A stretch of DNA of 64,000 nt from an uncultured Nonlabens sp. (GTDB lineage Bacteria; Bacteroidota; Bacteroidia; Flavobacteriales; Flavobacteriaceae). Below, in pieces: positions 26,457 through 34,626 of the stretch. The position numbers were made by a program, and so were the translations under genes. The notes under the pieces are model-generated. The model worked only from the letters and a program-made list of their open reading frames with translations. It searched no databases and was not told the origin of the DNA. Location: assembly GCA_947491755.1 (NCBI GenBank), contig CANLKV010000003.1, positions 1 through 64,000 of the forward strand, written 5' to 3'. Positions within the stretch are counted from its first letter, which is position 1. Each line of letters begins with the position of its first letter.

Positions 26457-28136
26457 CTACTTAGATTTATCAATAATAATCCTCCCGTTTTCTAGAGTCA
26501 CTATTCTACCACAATTATCCATCCATTGCGGGTTTTGACTCACTACAACTAGAGACCATCCATTTTCTGGATCGGTTAAAAATTTCATTATACGATTACT
26601 TTCTTCCAGCTCAAATTGATCTAATGGATCCTTCAGGATGAGCATTTTGGGCTTGCGTACAATACTACGGGCAAGTACGATTTTTTTACCCACGGTATAA
26701 CTAATTTGCTTGCCTTCTGGGAAAATAGGAGTGGCCAGACCGTTAGGTAATTTTTTTAAATAGGACATCAGGCCTACTTTCTCCATCGCCCAGTATACCT
26801 GCTCGTCTGTTATCAACTTGTCACCAAAGGTTATGTTGTCTCTCAAGGTTCCTTCAAAGGGAGACTCTTCCGTAAGAGATTGCCCTAGGTTGGATCTGTA
26901 GTAGTTTAAATTCACCCCTCGTAAATTCGTGCTATTCAAGTAAACATTACCATGCGTGGGCTCTACAATACCTGCGATGAGTCGCAGCAAGGTAGCTTTA
27001 CCGCTACCATTAGGACCTGTAAGCAATACGGTACAACGCTCAGAAAGTTTGAGGTTGATATTCTCCAGGATAGGAGAAGTTCTATTCTCTACGGTATAGC
27101 TTACATTCTCCAGCTCGACCTTGAAATTCTCATCTACGGTAAAAGGCTTTTCACCAGAGTTAGGTTCTAATTCTTTATCTACCACCTCTCCTAGCTTTTC
27201 AAGGGAGGTTAGCATATCATAAAAAGATTCTAGTCCAGAAATAATTTTTTCTACAGCTCCTATAATGATTAGAATAATAAGCTCTGCAGCGACAAACTGC
27301 CCTATGTTCATTTGCTGGCTTAAAACAAGAAAACCTCCTATTACAAGCAATCCCGCTGTTACTAAAACCTTAAAACCAATAAACTGTATCGCTTGTAAAA
27401 TCAACACTTTAAAGTGACTTTCTCTATATTTCAAATACTCTACAGTCAGTTCATTATTGCGATCCACAGCATGCGTTGTATTTCCAGATAGCTTAAAACT
27501 TATAATTGATCGCGCCACCTCTTGCAACCAGTGCGCTACTTTATACTTGCTTTTGGATTCCTTTATACTGGTAGTGAGACCATTTTCTGCAGTGTACTTG
27601 AATAAGATGAATGCCAGAATAAGAAGTAAAAAGCCATAGGCTATAAAGAAAGGGTGGTAAAAAGAGAGTAATAACAACCCAAAAATGATTTGCAATAAAG
27701 CTGTAGGATAATCAACTAACAGCTTTGATAAACTCTTTTGTACAGTAAGCGTATCAAAAAAACGATTTGCTAGTTCTGGAGGATAGTAATTGCGCAGCTC
27801 GCTCATTTTAATCTTAGGAAAGCGATAAGCAAATTCAAAAGAAGATCTGGTAAATATCTTCTGCTGGATATTTTCAGTAATTCGTATTTGCATGATTTGC
27901 AATACACCTGCAAAAGCTACACCTAGCGTTACAAGAACCACCAGCAGTATCCATGACGATGTTACTTGAGCTCCTTGTATTAAATTTATAATGGCTTGAA
28001 TACCTAATGGGAGTGATAAACCTACCAGACCAGCAAATATTGCATAGTAAAAAATCTGATAAACATCTCTCTTGTCCATCTCTAACATACCCGTCAATCG
28101 CTGCCACGCTGTAAAAATGTTTTTGTTGGTTTTCAT
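26457..28136 (-). CDS. ABC exporter-like protein with degenerate ATPase domain
   Basis: Type I exporter half-transporter: about five or six transmembrane helices (residues 25-300), then a nucleotide-binding domain (about 335-559). The fold is clear, but five core elements differ from the consensus. Walker A is GPNGSGKA (374-381), with Ala in place of the Mg-binding Ser/Thr. The LSGGQ signature is ISYTV (478-482). Walker B has Lys502 for Asp and Asp503 for the catalytic Glu (LILKDP). The switch His is Gln534 (VVVSQN). The Q-loop Gln419 is kept. No peptidase C39 domain is present and no second ATPase is encoded in the operon. From memory, this altered domain recurs in flavobacterial relatives, suggesting a conserved subfamily rather than decay. 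Its start overlaps the tetR stop (ATGA). Confidence 0.88.
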   Translation of the reverse strand: MKTNKNIFTAWQRLTGMLEMDKRDVYQIFYYAIFAGLVGLSLPLGIQAIINLIQGAQVTSSWILLVVLVTLGVAFAGVLQIMQIRITENIQQKIFTRSSFEFAYRFPKIKMSELRNYYPPELANRFFDTLTVQKSLSKLLVDYPTALLQIIFGLLLLSFYHPFFIAYGFLLLILAFILFKYTAENGLTTSIKESKSKYKVAHWLQEVARSIISFKLSGNTTHAVDRNNELTVEYLKYRESHFKVLILQAIQFIGFKVLVTAGLLVIGGFLVLSQQMNIGQFVAAELIILIIIGAVEKIISGLESFYDMLTSLEKLGEVVDKELEPNSGEKPFTVDENFKVELENVSYTVENRTSPILENINLKLSERCTVLLTGPNGSGKATLLRLIAGIVEPTHGNVYLNSTNLRGVNLNYYRSNLGQSLTEESPFEGTLRDNITFGDKLITDEQVYWAMEKVGLMSYLKKLPNGLATPIFPEGKQISYTVGKKIVLARSIVRKPKMLILKDPLDQFELEESNRIMKFLTDPENGWSLVVVSQNPQWMDNCGRIVTLENGRIIIDKSK

Positions 28137-28810
28137 GAATTCTTGTTGATGATTTGTACTAGGTTAATAAAGTAATCCGTAGGCGTGATCTGCTGATTAC
28201 AATCTGTAAGCGCTGTAAAATGATTTTTTAAAAAATGCTGATGTAAAGAACCTTCTATTATAGTGCTGCTCAATGATGCGGGAAATGCATAGTTGGGATT
28301 TGCAGCAGCAATCATATCTCGCAAACGCAACACCAGTCTTTTATAAATAGCAAAATATCCATCTTTATTTTCTTGATCAACCTCTTTAGTTAGATAAGAT
28401 TTAGAATACTCCTCTATCACAATATTGCTCAGTTTGATCTCGTCTATATGAGCATAATTCATGTCCTGTACTACCTCTCTAGTTAGAATGGTTATAGCTT
28501 GTACCAACTTGTCGACAGGGTTGCTAATGGCTACTGTTTGCAAGATAAATTGATATTCAATCCACGACCAGTACCAGGAAGTTAGGTAAATAAGTAGTTT
28601 ATGTTTATTTTCAAAATAGCGGTAGATAGAGCTCTCATTACTTCCTATAGCAACACCTAATTTACGGAATGTAAAGTGTTCAAAACCTATATCGTCAATC
28701 AAATCGATGCTAGACGCAATAATCCGTTTCCCTAGATCTGTCGATTCAGGGTCTTTTAAAAAAATATCGTTGTTAATCTCAACCTTAAGATTCTTGTAAA
28801 CGTGGTCCAT
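28133..28810 (-). CDS. TetR-family transcriptional regulator
   Basis: First gene of the export operon and likely its autoregulating repressor. The N-terminal helix-turn-helix occupies about residues 27-72 (IASSIDLIDDIGFEHFTFR, then GVAIGSNESSIYRYFENKH), with the TetR signature YRYFENK. The C-terminal ligand-binding part is all-helical and unlike subfamilies I can name. A small inverted repeat at 28843-28856 upstream could be its operator. The overlap with the ABC gene (ATGA) couples both. Confidence 0.87.
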   Translation of the reverse strand: MDHVYKNLKVEINNDIFLKDPESTDLGKRIIASSIDLIDDIGFEHFTFRKLGVAIGSNESSIYRYFENKHKLLIYLTSWYWSWIEYQFILQTVAISNPVDKLVQAITILTREVVQDMNYAHIDEIKLSNIVIEEYSKSYLTKEVDQENKDGYFAIYKRLVLRLRDMIAAANPNYAFPASLSSTIIEGSLHQHFLKNHFTALTDCNQQITPTDYFINLVQIINKNS

Positions 28811-28843
28811 ACTAATTTATTGACGACCAAAAATAATAGTGTT

Positions 28844-28857
28844 ACTATCAAATGATA
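28844..28857. promoter_or_regulatory. Candidate TetR operator
   Basis: TATCA-AA-TGATA inverted repeat 35 bases upstream of the tetR start. Just downstream (28828-28835) the minus strand has TATTTTTG, an exact -7 element, so a repressor bound here would lie within the promoter. Confidence 0.35.
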
Positions 28858-28910
28858 ACATAATTAGTTTTATTTAACATATGATTTTAATAGGGTAGTA
28901 TTTAAAATAT

Positions 28911-28926
28911 CGCTTTCGCGAAAGCG
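28911..28926. repeat. Dispersed palindrome copy 6 (exact)
   Basis: CGCTTTCGCGAAAGCG between the divergent tetR and M24 genes, 29 bases before the M24 start codon. Confidence 0.95.
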
Positions 28927-28954
28927 ACACACCACAAAATACTATTTTTACATC

Positions 28955-29629
28955 ATGAGTCAGATGTTAACCCACCTACAAAAAGCCGAAGAAAAGGCCG
29001 CTGCCTTATTTGATGAAATAGTCAAAAGGGAGATTATTGTTGCAGGAAGCACAGAGAAAAAAATTAACAATGAAGTATTTCAATTAGCCGATGAGTTGTA
29101 TGGAATTAAGAAATACTGGCACAAACGTATCGTAAGAGCTGGAGCTAATACTTTGCATCCCTATGATGAAAACCCGCCTAACTTTACGATACAAGAAGAT
29201 GATATTGTTTTCCTAGATTTTGGTCCTATCCTGGAAGAATGGGAAGCTGATTATGGGCGTACTTACGTATTAGGAAATGATGAGGCAAAGTTAAAAATAG
29301 CTGCAGACAGCGAGCGATTATGGCACAAAGCAAAAGATCATCTCGTGGCAAACCCATCACTTACCGGTGCACAGCTTTATCGCTATTGTGTCCAGTTAGC
29401 TCACGAGGCTGGATGGGAGTACGGTGGTCCTATTGCAGGTCATTTGATAGGACACTTCCCGCATGAACAGTTAGATAGCGAGATAAAAACTAACTATATT
29501 CATCCAGAAAACCATGATCCAATGGATCAATTAGATCAGGCCGGTCACAAACGACACTGGATTATAGAAATTCATCTGGTAGATCGAGAAAAACAAATAG
29601 GTGCTTTCTTTGAGCAACTCGCTTGTTAA
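28955..29629 (+). CDS. M24 family metallopeptidase-like protein (Xaa-Pro peptidase fold)
   Basis: Pita-bread fold protein consisting only of the catalytic domain (224 residues). Candidate metal ligands of the M24 family are seen: Asp in FLDFGPILEEWEADYGRTY (first Asp and the Asp of ADYGRT), His in GHLIGHFPHE, Glu in IIEIHLVD and the final Glu in GAFFEQL. Members of this branch are annotated as Xaa-Pro peptidases or creatinase-like; the substrate is unknown. It is single-gene, transcribed away from tetR, and ends at a bidirectional terminator. Confidence 0.85.
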   Translation: MSQMLTHLQKAEEKAAALFDEIVKREIIVAGSTEKKINNEVFQLADELYGIKKYWHKRIVRAGANTLHPYDENPPNFTIQEDDIVFLDFGPILEEWEADYGRTYVLGNDEAKLKIAADSERLWHKAKDHLVANPSLTGAQLYRYCVQLAHEAGWEYGGPIAGHLIGHFPHEQLDSEIKTNYIHPENHDPMDQLDQAGHKRHWIIEIHLVDREKQIGAFFEQLAC

Positions 29630-29653
29630 TGGTATGATTATATACAAGAGGCA

Positions 29654-29688
29654 TAAAAAAACCGCTGTGAAAACAGCGGTTTTTTTTA
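29654..29688. terminator. Bidirectional rho-independent terminator
   Basis: ACCGCTGT-GAAA-ACAGCGGT (29661-29680) flanked by A7 on the left and T7-8 on the right, between the convergent M24 and clpS genes. Confidence 0.92.
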
Positions 29689-29706
29689 TTACCATTTGGG
29701 TATTAA

Positions 29707-29988
29707 TTACTGTATTTCTGCAGTAAGACCAGCCTCTAATAATTTTGAGCACCGTGGCTCTAGATCACTATACTCGCCAGTCTTAACACTACATTTACCT
29801 TTATAATGTACGATAAGACTGCACTGCTCTGCTTGCACTGGCGTGTGGTCGCACGCCTCTACTAGCATATCAATCACATGATCAAAGGTGTTGACCTCGT
29901 CATTGAAAAGCACAATTTTATTTTCGGTTTTTTCTTCAACTGCTAGATCTAACTCTGTCAGATCTTGAATTTGTGTACTCCCTCTCAT
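29707..29988 (-). CDS. clpS: ClpS, ATP-dependent Clp protease adaptor
   Basis: N-end rule adaptor that hands substrates with destabilising N-terminal residues to ClpA/ClpC. The 93-residue product has a flexible N-terminal tail, then the family core IVLFNDEVNTFDHVIDMLVE (Asn-Asp substrate pocket) and AEQCSLIVHYKGKCSVKTG. A perfect -7 element TAATTTTG ends seven bases before the ATG, so its mRNA may have almost no leader. Confidence 0.93.
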   Translation of the reverse strand: MRGSTQIQDLTELDLAVEEKTENKIVLFNDEVNTFDHVIDMLVEACDHTPVQAEQCSLIVHYKGKCSVKTGEYSDLEPRCSKLLEAGLTAEIQ

Positions 29989-29995
29989 AATGATA

Positions 29996-30003
29996 CAAAA
30001 TTA
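29996..30003 (-). promoter_or_regulatory. -7 promoter element of clpS
   Basis: Minus strand TAATTTTG, exact consensus, ending seven bases before the start codon; no clear -33. Confidence 0.4.
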
Positions 30004-30041
30004 AATAAAGTCCACTTTTATCGTAAACGTTTAACGCAAAT

Positions 30042-30890
30042 TTACTTTTTGACAAATAAAGGCGCTACCCAGTTGTCCTTTTCTTTATATGAGACGTAGG
30101 TAAGTGATTGATCCTTACAAACTTGTTTTATCGCAGGTAAATCCTCTTTATAGAAACCACTAAGCAGTAACATACCGCCGTTATCTAGTGCCTGGGTATA
30201 TTTAGGAATATCTTCCATTAAAATATTTCGATTAATATTTGCAATGATCACCTGGTAGTTCTTTCCTGTCAATTGTTCTGCACCACCTAGGATAACCTGT
30301 ATCTGGTTTGCGCCATTGCGCTCTACATTTTCAATAGCATTTTCATAGCACCAAATGTCAATATCAATGGCATCAACTGCAATAGCGCCACGCATTTGAG
30401 CAAGAATAGCTAGAACACCTGTACCGCTGCCCATATCCAGCACTCTTTTATGAGACATATCTTGCTCTAGTAGATGCTCCATCATCATAAAGGTAGTTTG
30501 ATGATGACCGGTACCAAAACTCATCTTCGGCTCAATTATTATGTCATACTTAAATCCTTGGGATTCATGGAACGGTGCTCGCACCTCAACCATATCTTGC
30601 ACTCTTATGGGGTCAAAATTACGTTCCCACTCATGGTTCCAATTAGTGGCTGGTATGTTCGCTTTCGCGAAAGCGATATCCACATGCTCATTGTGCAATA
30701 ACTCAAGATCGTCTAGTAAAGTCTCTTGATCTAAATCTTGCTGTATATAAGCCAGTAAGCCTGTATCTGTTTCCATAAAGCTTTCAAAACCTTTCTCACC
30801 CAATTGGGCAGCAAGAACATCACTCCATGGAGCGACTGGTTGTAGCGTAAAAGTGTACTCTACATATAGCTGATCTGTAACTTTTGACAT
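30042..30890 (-). CDS. prmA: Ribosomal protein L11 methyltransferase
   Basis: SAM-dependent trimethylation of ribosomal protein L11. An N-terminal L11-recognition domain (about 1-110) and a class I methyltransferase domain with motif I VLDMGSGTGVLAI, IDIDIWCYENA and the post-motif VIIANINRNIL (NxxP-like loop). The palindrome at 30660-30675 encodes AFAKA in the hinge before WNHEWE. It begins immediately after tpiA, with no spacer. Confidence 0.93.
   Translation of the reverse strand: MSKVTDQLYVEYTFTLQPVAPWSDVLAAQLGEKGFESFMETDTGLLAYIQQDLDQETLLDDLELLHNEHVDIAFAKANIPATNWNHEWERNFDPIRVQDMVEVRAPFHESQGFKYDIIIEPKMSFGTGHHQTTFMMMEHLLEQDMSHKRVLDMGSGTGVLAILAQMRGAIAVDAIDIDIWCYENAIENVERNGANQIQVILGGAEQLTGKNYQVIIANINRNILMEDIPKYTQALDNGGMLLLSGFYKEDLPAIKQVCKDQSLTYVSYKEKDNWVAPLFVKK
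30660..30675. repeat. Dispersed palindrome copy 7 (exact)
   Basis: CGCTTTCGCGAAAGCG inside prmA, read as AFAKA. Confidence 0.95.
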
Positions 30891-31643
30891 TTAGAAGGAT
30901 TTTGCAATAGCAATAAATGAGGAGGCATCGAGCGAGGCACCACCTACCAGACCGCCATCAACATCTGGCTGTGCAAAAATCTCTACTGCATTATCTGGTT
31001 TTACACTACCACCATATAAAATGGACAGTTGCTGTGCTACTTTATCTCCATACTTATCAGCTATAAAGGAGCGCAGGTGAGCGTGCATCTCTTGAGCTTG
31101 CTGTGGACTTGCTGTTTCTCCCGTACCTATTGCCCATACAGGCTCATAAGCTAGAACAACTTGTTTTAATTCTTTGTTGGATAAATGAAAAAGTCCTTTT
31201 TCAATTTGTGCCGTTACTGTGGTAAAATGAGATCCTCCCTGTCGCTGTTCTAAATGCTCGCCACAACAAAAAATGACACGCATACCTTTGTCTATAGCGG
31301 CTTTAGTTTTTGCAGCAAGATCATGGTCTGTTTCATGGAATTCATCGCGGCGCTCTGAATGACCTATAATAACCGATTTAACCCCTACACTTTGTAACAT
31401 ATCGATAGAGACCTCGCCTGTATAGGCACCTTTCTCATGTTGAGAAACATTTTGTGCGACCACCTCGATAGGCGTGTCCAGTGAACCATTAAATGCCGCA
31501 TATAAAAAAGGATGCGATGGGGCTATCATTAATTCACAATCTAGTGTGCCTGGTAATTCTCTTTTGATTTTTGATATAAGGTCTTGCGTCATGGGCAGGT
31601 CACAATTCATCTTCCAGTTTCCTGCTACAATTTTATTTCTCAT
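30891..31643 (-). CDS. tpiA: Triose-phosphate isomerase
   Basis: Interconverts dihydroxyacetone phosphate and glyceraldehyde 3-phosphate. Catalytic residues are visible: Asn-Lys in GNWKMN (residues 9-14), His in IIGHSERR, Glu in AYEPVWAIGTGETAS, and the phosphate loop YGGSVKPDN. Length 250 is standard. It overlaps the upstream secreted-protein gene by 11 bases and abuts prmA. Confidence 0.97.
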   Translation of the reverse strand: MRNKIVAGNWKMNCDLPMTQDLISKIKRELPGTLDCELMIAPSHPFLYAAFNGSLDTPIEVVAQNVSQHEKGAYTGEVSIDMLQSVGVKSVIIGHSERRDEFHETDHDLAAKTKAAIDKGMRVIFCCGEHLEQRQGGSHFTTVTAQIEKGLFHLSNKELKQVVLAYEPVWAIGTGETASPQQAQEMHAHLRSFIADKYGDKVAQQLSILYGGSVKPDNAVEIFAQPDVDGGLVGGASLDASSFIAIAKSF

Positions 31644-32241
31644 AGTTTAATTTTTGAAGCACCTGGGCGGGTACTATTTTATACAGTATGCTTTTAAGTG
31701 ATGGTTCTATGACTAAAAACTTCCAACTGTCGCCCTTTTCACTAGAATGCATTGCAACAGCCCTTTTTGAGCTATCTACTGAAAAGGCATCTTTATCACC
31801 ATCGTACTTTATGCGAGCTTCGGGAATAGATTCTTTCATCATTTGCTCGATAAATTTGATGGTAGACTGTCGTGATTGCTCATCATCTGTGGCATCAAAC
31901 AAATTGAGGTATTGAATATCAAATTTTTGATTGAAGTTAAAAGAAATGTAAGTAATCCCATCTACAATTACAGGAGGCATGGTTTGATTTACATCTAGGC
32001 CATGTACGATTATTTTTGTGTCTGGGCTCTCCATCGCTTGTTTCATTTCTTTAATAAGTTGTTCCTTATTGTAATAATTAAACAAGATAGACGGCATATA
32101 ATCTGTCGCCTGAGCAAATTTTGAATCTTTGATGGCACTAGCGTATCGAGCAAAGTCGGTTTTTAAATTACCTAGATCTGCTTGTGCGCTACACAACAAA
32201 TGACATGTCATAAAGACTACATAATAAAAGTTTTTAATCAT
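31633..32241 (-). CDS. Secreted protein of unknown function
   Basis: A signal peptide (MIKNFYYVVFMTCHLLCSAQ, cleavage after SAQ) precedes about 180 residues with mixed alpha/beta character that I cannot assign. The N-terminal third (YASAIKDSKFAQATDYMPSIL) looks like the helical start of an SnoaL/NTF2-like fold, which is only a guess. The ATG at 32241 is chosen because it puts the signal at the N-terminus; the frame is open to 32277. It is coupled to tpiA by overlap. Confidence 0.75.
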   Translation of the reverse strand: MIKNFYYVVFMTCHLLCSAQADLGNLKTDFARYASAIKDSKFAQATDYMPSILFNYYNKEQLIKEMKQAMESPDTKIIVHGLDVNQTMPPVIVDGITYISFNFNQKFDIQYLNLFDATDDEQSRQSTIKFIEQMMKESIPEARIKYDGDKDAFSVDSSKRAVAMHSSEKGDSWKFLVIEPSLKSILYKIVPAQVLQKLNYEK

Positions 32242-32344
32242 GGTACTTTTTTTTATAGCCGTCGATGCTACTTCCAATTTTCCAAAGATATTGAATCTCT
32301 ACCGCATTGCAGACAGCTTTATACTGATCTCGCTTGTCTAGTGA

Positions 32345-33421
32345 CTATGTATCCAGCTTTACCCTAGGATCCAACCGTACATAAATGACATCTACTAGAA
32401 TATTTATGAGAATAAACAGACTGGCTATAACTATAACAGCACCAGTAATCACGGGTAGGTCTAAGGTGTTGAGCGCCTCTACAATTTCTTTACCTAAACC
32501 ATTCCAATTAAAAATATATTCCACAAAAACCGCCCCTGCGAGCATGCTTGCAAACCATCCACTAACGGCAGTAATCACAGGATTCAGGGCGTTTTTAAAA
32601 GCATGATTAAAGATAACCTGGGTTCTAGTAAGTCCCTTTGCATATGCGGTAACTATGTATTGTTGACTCAATACCTCAAGCAGGCTATTGCGCATTAATT
32701 GGGTAACCACAGCCAGCGGCCTTATGCCCAGTACAATGGCTGGTAGTATCAAATTGCGCCATTGCAACACTACCTCTTCTCCATAATCATCTAATTCATA
32801 TAAACTGCCGCTCATGTGCAGATCAGTGTACTCATGCCATACATATCCAAATAAATAGGCAAAGATTATAGCACTAAAGAAACTAGGCACACTCATGCCC
32901 ATGGTGCTTACTAATTGTATGCTATTATCTATCCAGGTATCGCGACACAGCGCAGAAACTACTCCCAGCGACAAACCTATAATTAATGCGATACTGATGG
33001 CACAAACGGCAAGCAATATGGTATTAGGTAAGGTTTCTGCGATGACATTACTCACCTTTTTACCTGACCTTTGAAATGATTCCCTCAAGTAAGGTGCTTT
33101 TAACATGACAGCTGTCTGGTCTGTAGATACCACAACAACCCCATCATACTTTCCGTTATCGTAAGAGAAATCTCTAGGGTCTAAACTATGAAAAGAGACC
33201 AGACTCAAGTCATTTATAAAATAAAAGTATTGTGTCAACAGCGACTGGTCAAAACCGTACTTGCGACGTAAATTTGCTAATTGTTCTTCACTTTCATTTT
33301 GACCCATCATCATCTGGGCAGGGTCACCAGGAAGCAAATAAAATAATAGAAATACAATGGTTACAACACCATAAAGTGTAGCTATAGCATAGGCTAGTTT
33401 TTTAAGTAAATAGCTTATCAT
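32345..33421 (-). CDS. ABC transporter permease, DppB/OppB type
   Basis: Inner-membrane subunit of a dipeptide/oligopeptide-type importer. It has an N-terminal helix and TM segment ending LLPGDP, an extracytoplasmic insert of about 80 residues (100-130 unusual in length), then the permease domain with the EAA loop AYAKGLTRTQVIFNHAFKNALNP and GAVFVEYIFNWNGLG. The partner permease (DppC), ATPases and binding protein are not encoded nearby, so it depends on genes elsewhere. Its start overlaps the DoxX gene's stop (ATGA). Confidence 0.9.
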   Translation of the reverse strand: MISYLLKKLAYAIATLYGVVTIVFLLFYLLPGDPAQMMMGQNESEEQLANLRRKYGFDQSLLTQYFYFINDLSLVSFHSLDPRDFSYDNGKYDGVVVVSTDQTAVMLKAPYLRESFQRSGKKVSNVIAETLPNTILLAVCAISIALIIGLSLGVVSALCRDTWIDNSIQLVSTMGMSVPSFFSAIIFAYLFGYVWHEYTDLHMSGSLYELDDYGEEVVLQWRNLILPAIVLGIRPLAVVTQLMRNSLLEVLSQQYIVTAYAKGLTRTQVIFNHAFKNALNPVITAVSGWFASMLAGAVFVEYIFNWNGLGKEIVEALNTLDLPVITGAVIVIASLFILINILVDVIYVRLDPRVKLDT

Positions 33422-34512
33422 AGCTCTACATCCTCTAGATCATTCCAGTGCGATTTTGCTGTGATTATTCCATCCTTTAAAATGACTATTCCAGGGTTGG
33501 AACGTATCATAGTTTTGAGCGCAGTGGCATCAGTAGTATAAAAAGGCACCTGCAAATCGTATGATTGTACGGCCTGTGCAGTCTGATCGCTACCTGATGA
33601 GCTTAGTGCGATCACCTTATAACCGGCACTGCGTGCACGTTTTACAAAAGCAGGTAATTTAACCATCCCTTTGTTTTCTGCATTGCGCAAGTTATACATG
33701 ACTAGAAGTACTATTCTAGGCTCCTTTAATACTTGTGGGGTAATATCCTCGCCTGCACTAGAGGTCATTGCAAAATCATGAATAGGCGGTTCAAAGCCTT
33801 TTTCAATCAAACGCGTCTCTACTTTTTCATAATTAGGCCTGCCAGAGGGAGGTTGTCCCGTTGTTGTAACCACATCCTGCTTGCCATCTACATTATAATA
33901 CCAATCAAATGCATAGACATCTGGCCTGGAGGGATCGCGCTGCATATTTTTTTCAATATCTGTTCCTACTTTGTAGGCTCTAAAGTCTAGAACAGGCAAA
34001 TGCATGAGTACGTGATATGCGAGGGCAAAACAACCTATGGTAACCAGCATGGTAATTAACATGGACTTGAACTTTGTTGTTAATGGTTGGATCAAATGTA
34101 TTTGCCATAATAACACCACAATAAAGACACTGAGAATGACGTCTTTTGTAAAGCTTTGCCATGGAGTCAACGGTATCGCATCACCGAAACACCCACAGTC
34201 TGTCACCTTATTAAAATATGCCGAATAAAACGTGAGGAAAGTGAAAAAGATGATCATAACAAACAATGACCCAATTGTAAATTTCTTTTGAAAACCCAGC
34301 AGCAACATTACACCCAGGATGACCTCTAGCACTACAAGAAATATTGCCAATGGTAAGGCATAGGGCTGCAAAAATTCCATCCCTAGCACGGCTCCACTAA
34401 AATATTCATCCAGCTTTATTGAGAATCCGACAGGATCATTGAGCTTTATTAGCCCACTAAAAATGAATAAAACACCCACAAATATTCTGCAAAAACCTAC
34501 CAGTATTTTCAT
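33418..34512 (-). CDS. DoxX-like membrane protein with C-terminal thioredoxin-like domain (BT_3928 type)
   Basis: Four transmembrane helices at the N-terminus (about residues 5-150) form a DoxX/MauE-like unit with the motif TDCGCFGDAIPL, a Cys pair shared with MauE/VKOR-like redox membrane proteins. A fifth helix near 150-170 and a periplasmic region of about 190 residues follow. It ends in a domain with a thioredoxin-like pattern (PRIVLLVMYNL, VIALSSSGSDQTAQAVQSY, NPGIVILKDGIIT) but no CxxC. This matches the widespread Bacteroidota family first named BT_3928; its role is probably in envelope redox, not proven. Confidence 0.85.
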   Translation of the reverse strand: MKILVGFCRIFVGVLFIFSGLIKLNDPVGFSIKLDEYFSGAVLGMEFLQPYALPLAIFLVVLEVILGVMLLLGFQKKFTIGSLFVMIIFFTFLTFYSAYFNKVTDCGCFGDAIPLTPWQSFTKDVILSVFIVVLLWQIHLIQPLTTKFKSMLITMLVTIGCFALAYHVLMHLPVLDFRAYKVGTDIEKNMQRDPSRPDVYAFDWYYNVDGKQDVVTTTGQPPSGRPNYEKVETRLIEKGFEPPIHDFAMTSSAGEDITPQVLKEPRIVLLVMYNLRNAENKGMVKLPAFVKRARSAGYKVIALSSSGSDQTAQAVQSYDLQVPFYTTDATALKTMIRSNPGIVILKDGIITAKSHWNDLEDVEL

Positions 34513-34529
34513 AAATAAAATATTGCCCT

Positions 34530-34561
34530 AAAGATACATATCGATAATGAGTTATTATCAA
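34530..34561 (-). promoter_or_regulatory. Promoter of the DoxX gene
   Basis: Read leftward: TTG (34559-34561), 21 bases, TATCTTTA (34530-34537, seven of eight consensus positions), 17 bases before the start codon. Confidence 0.45.
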
Positions 34562-34574
34562 GTTATAGCAAATG

Positions 34575-34606
34575 AAAAATCCCCAGACGCAAGGCGCCCA
34601 GGGATT
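34575..34606 (-). terminator. Rho-independent terminator after the dual immunophilin
   Basis: Read leftward a stem ATCCCTGGGCG/CGTCTGGGGAT (with G-U pairs) followed by TTTTT, 20 bases after the stop. Confidence 0.6.
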
Positions 34607-34626
34607 GTAAATGAATGAAAAAGTAA

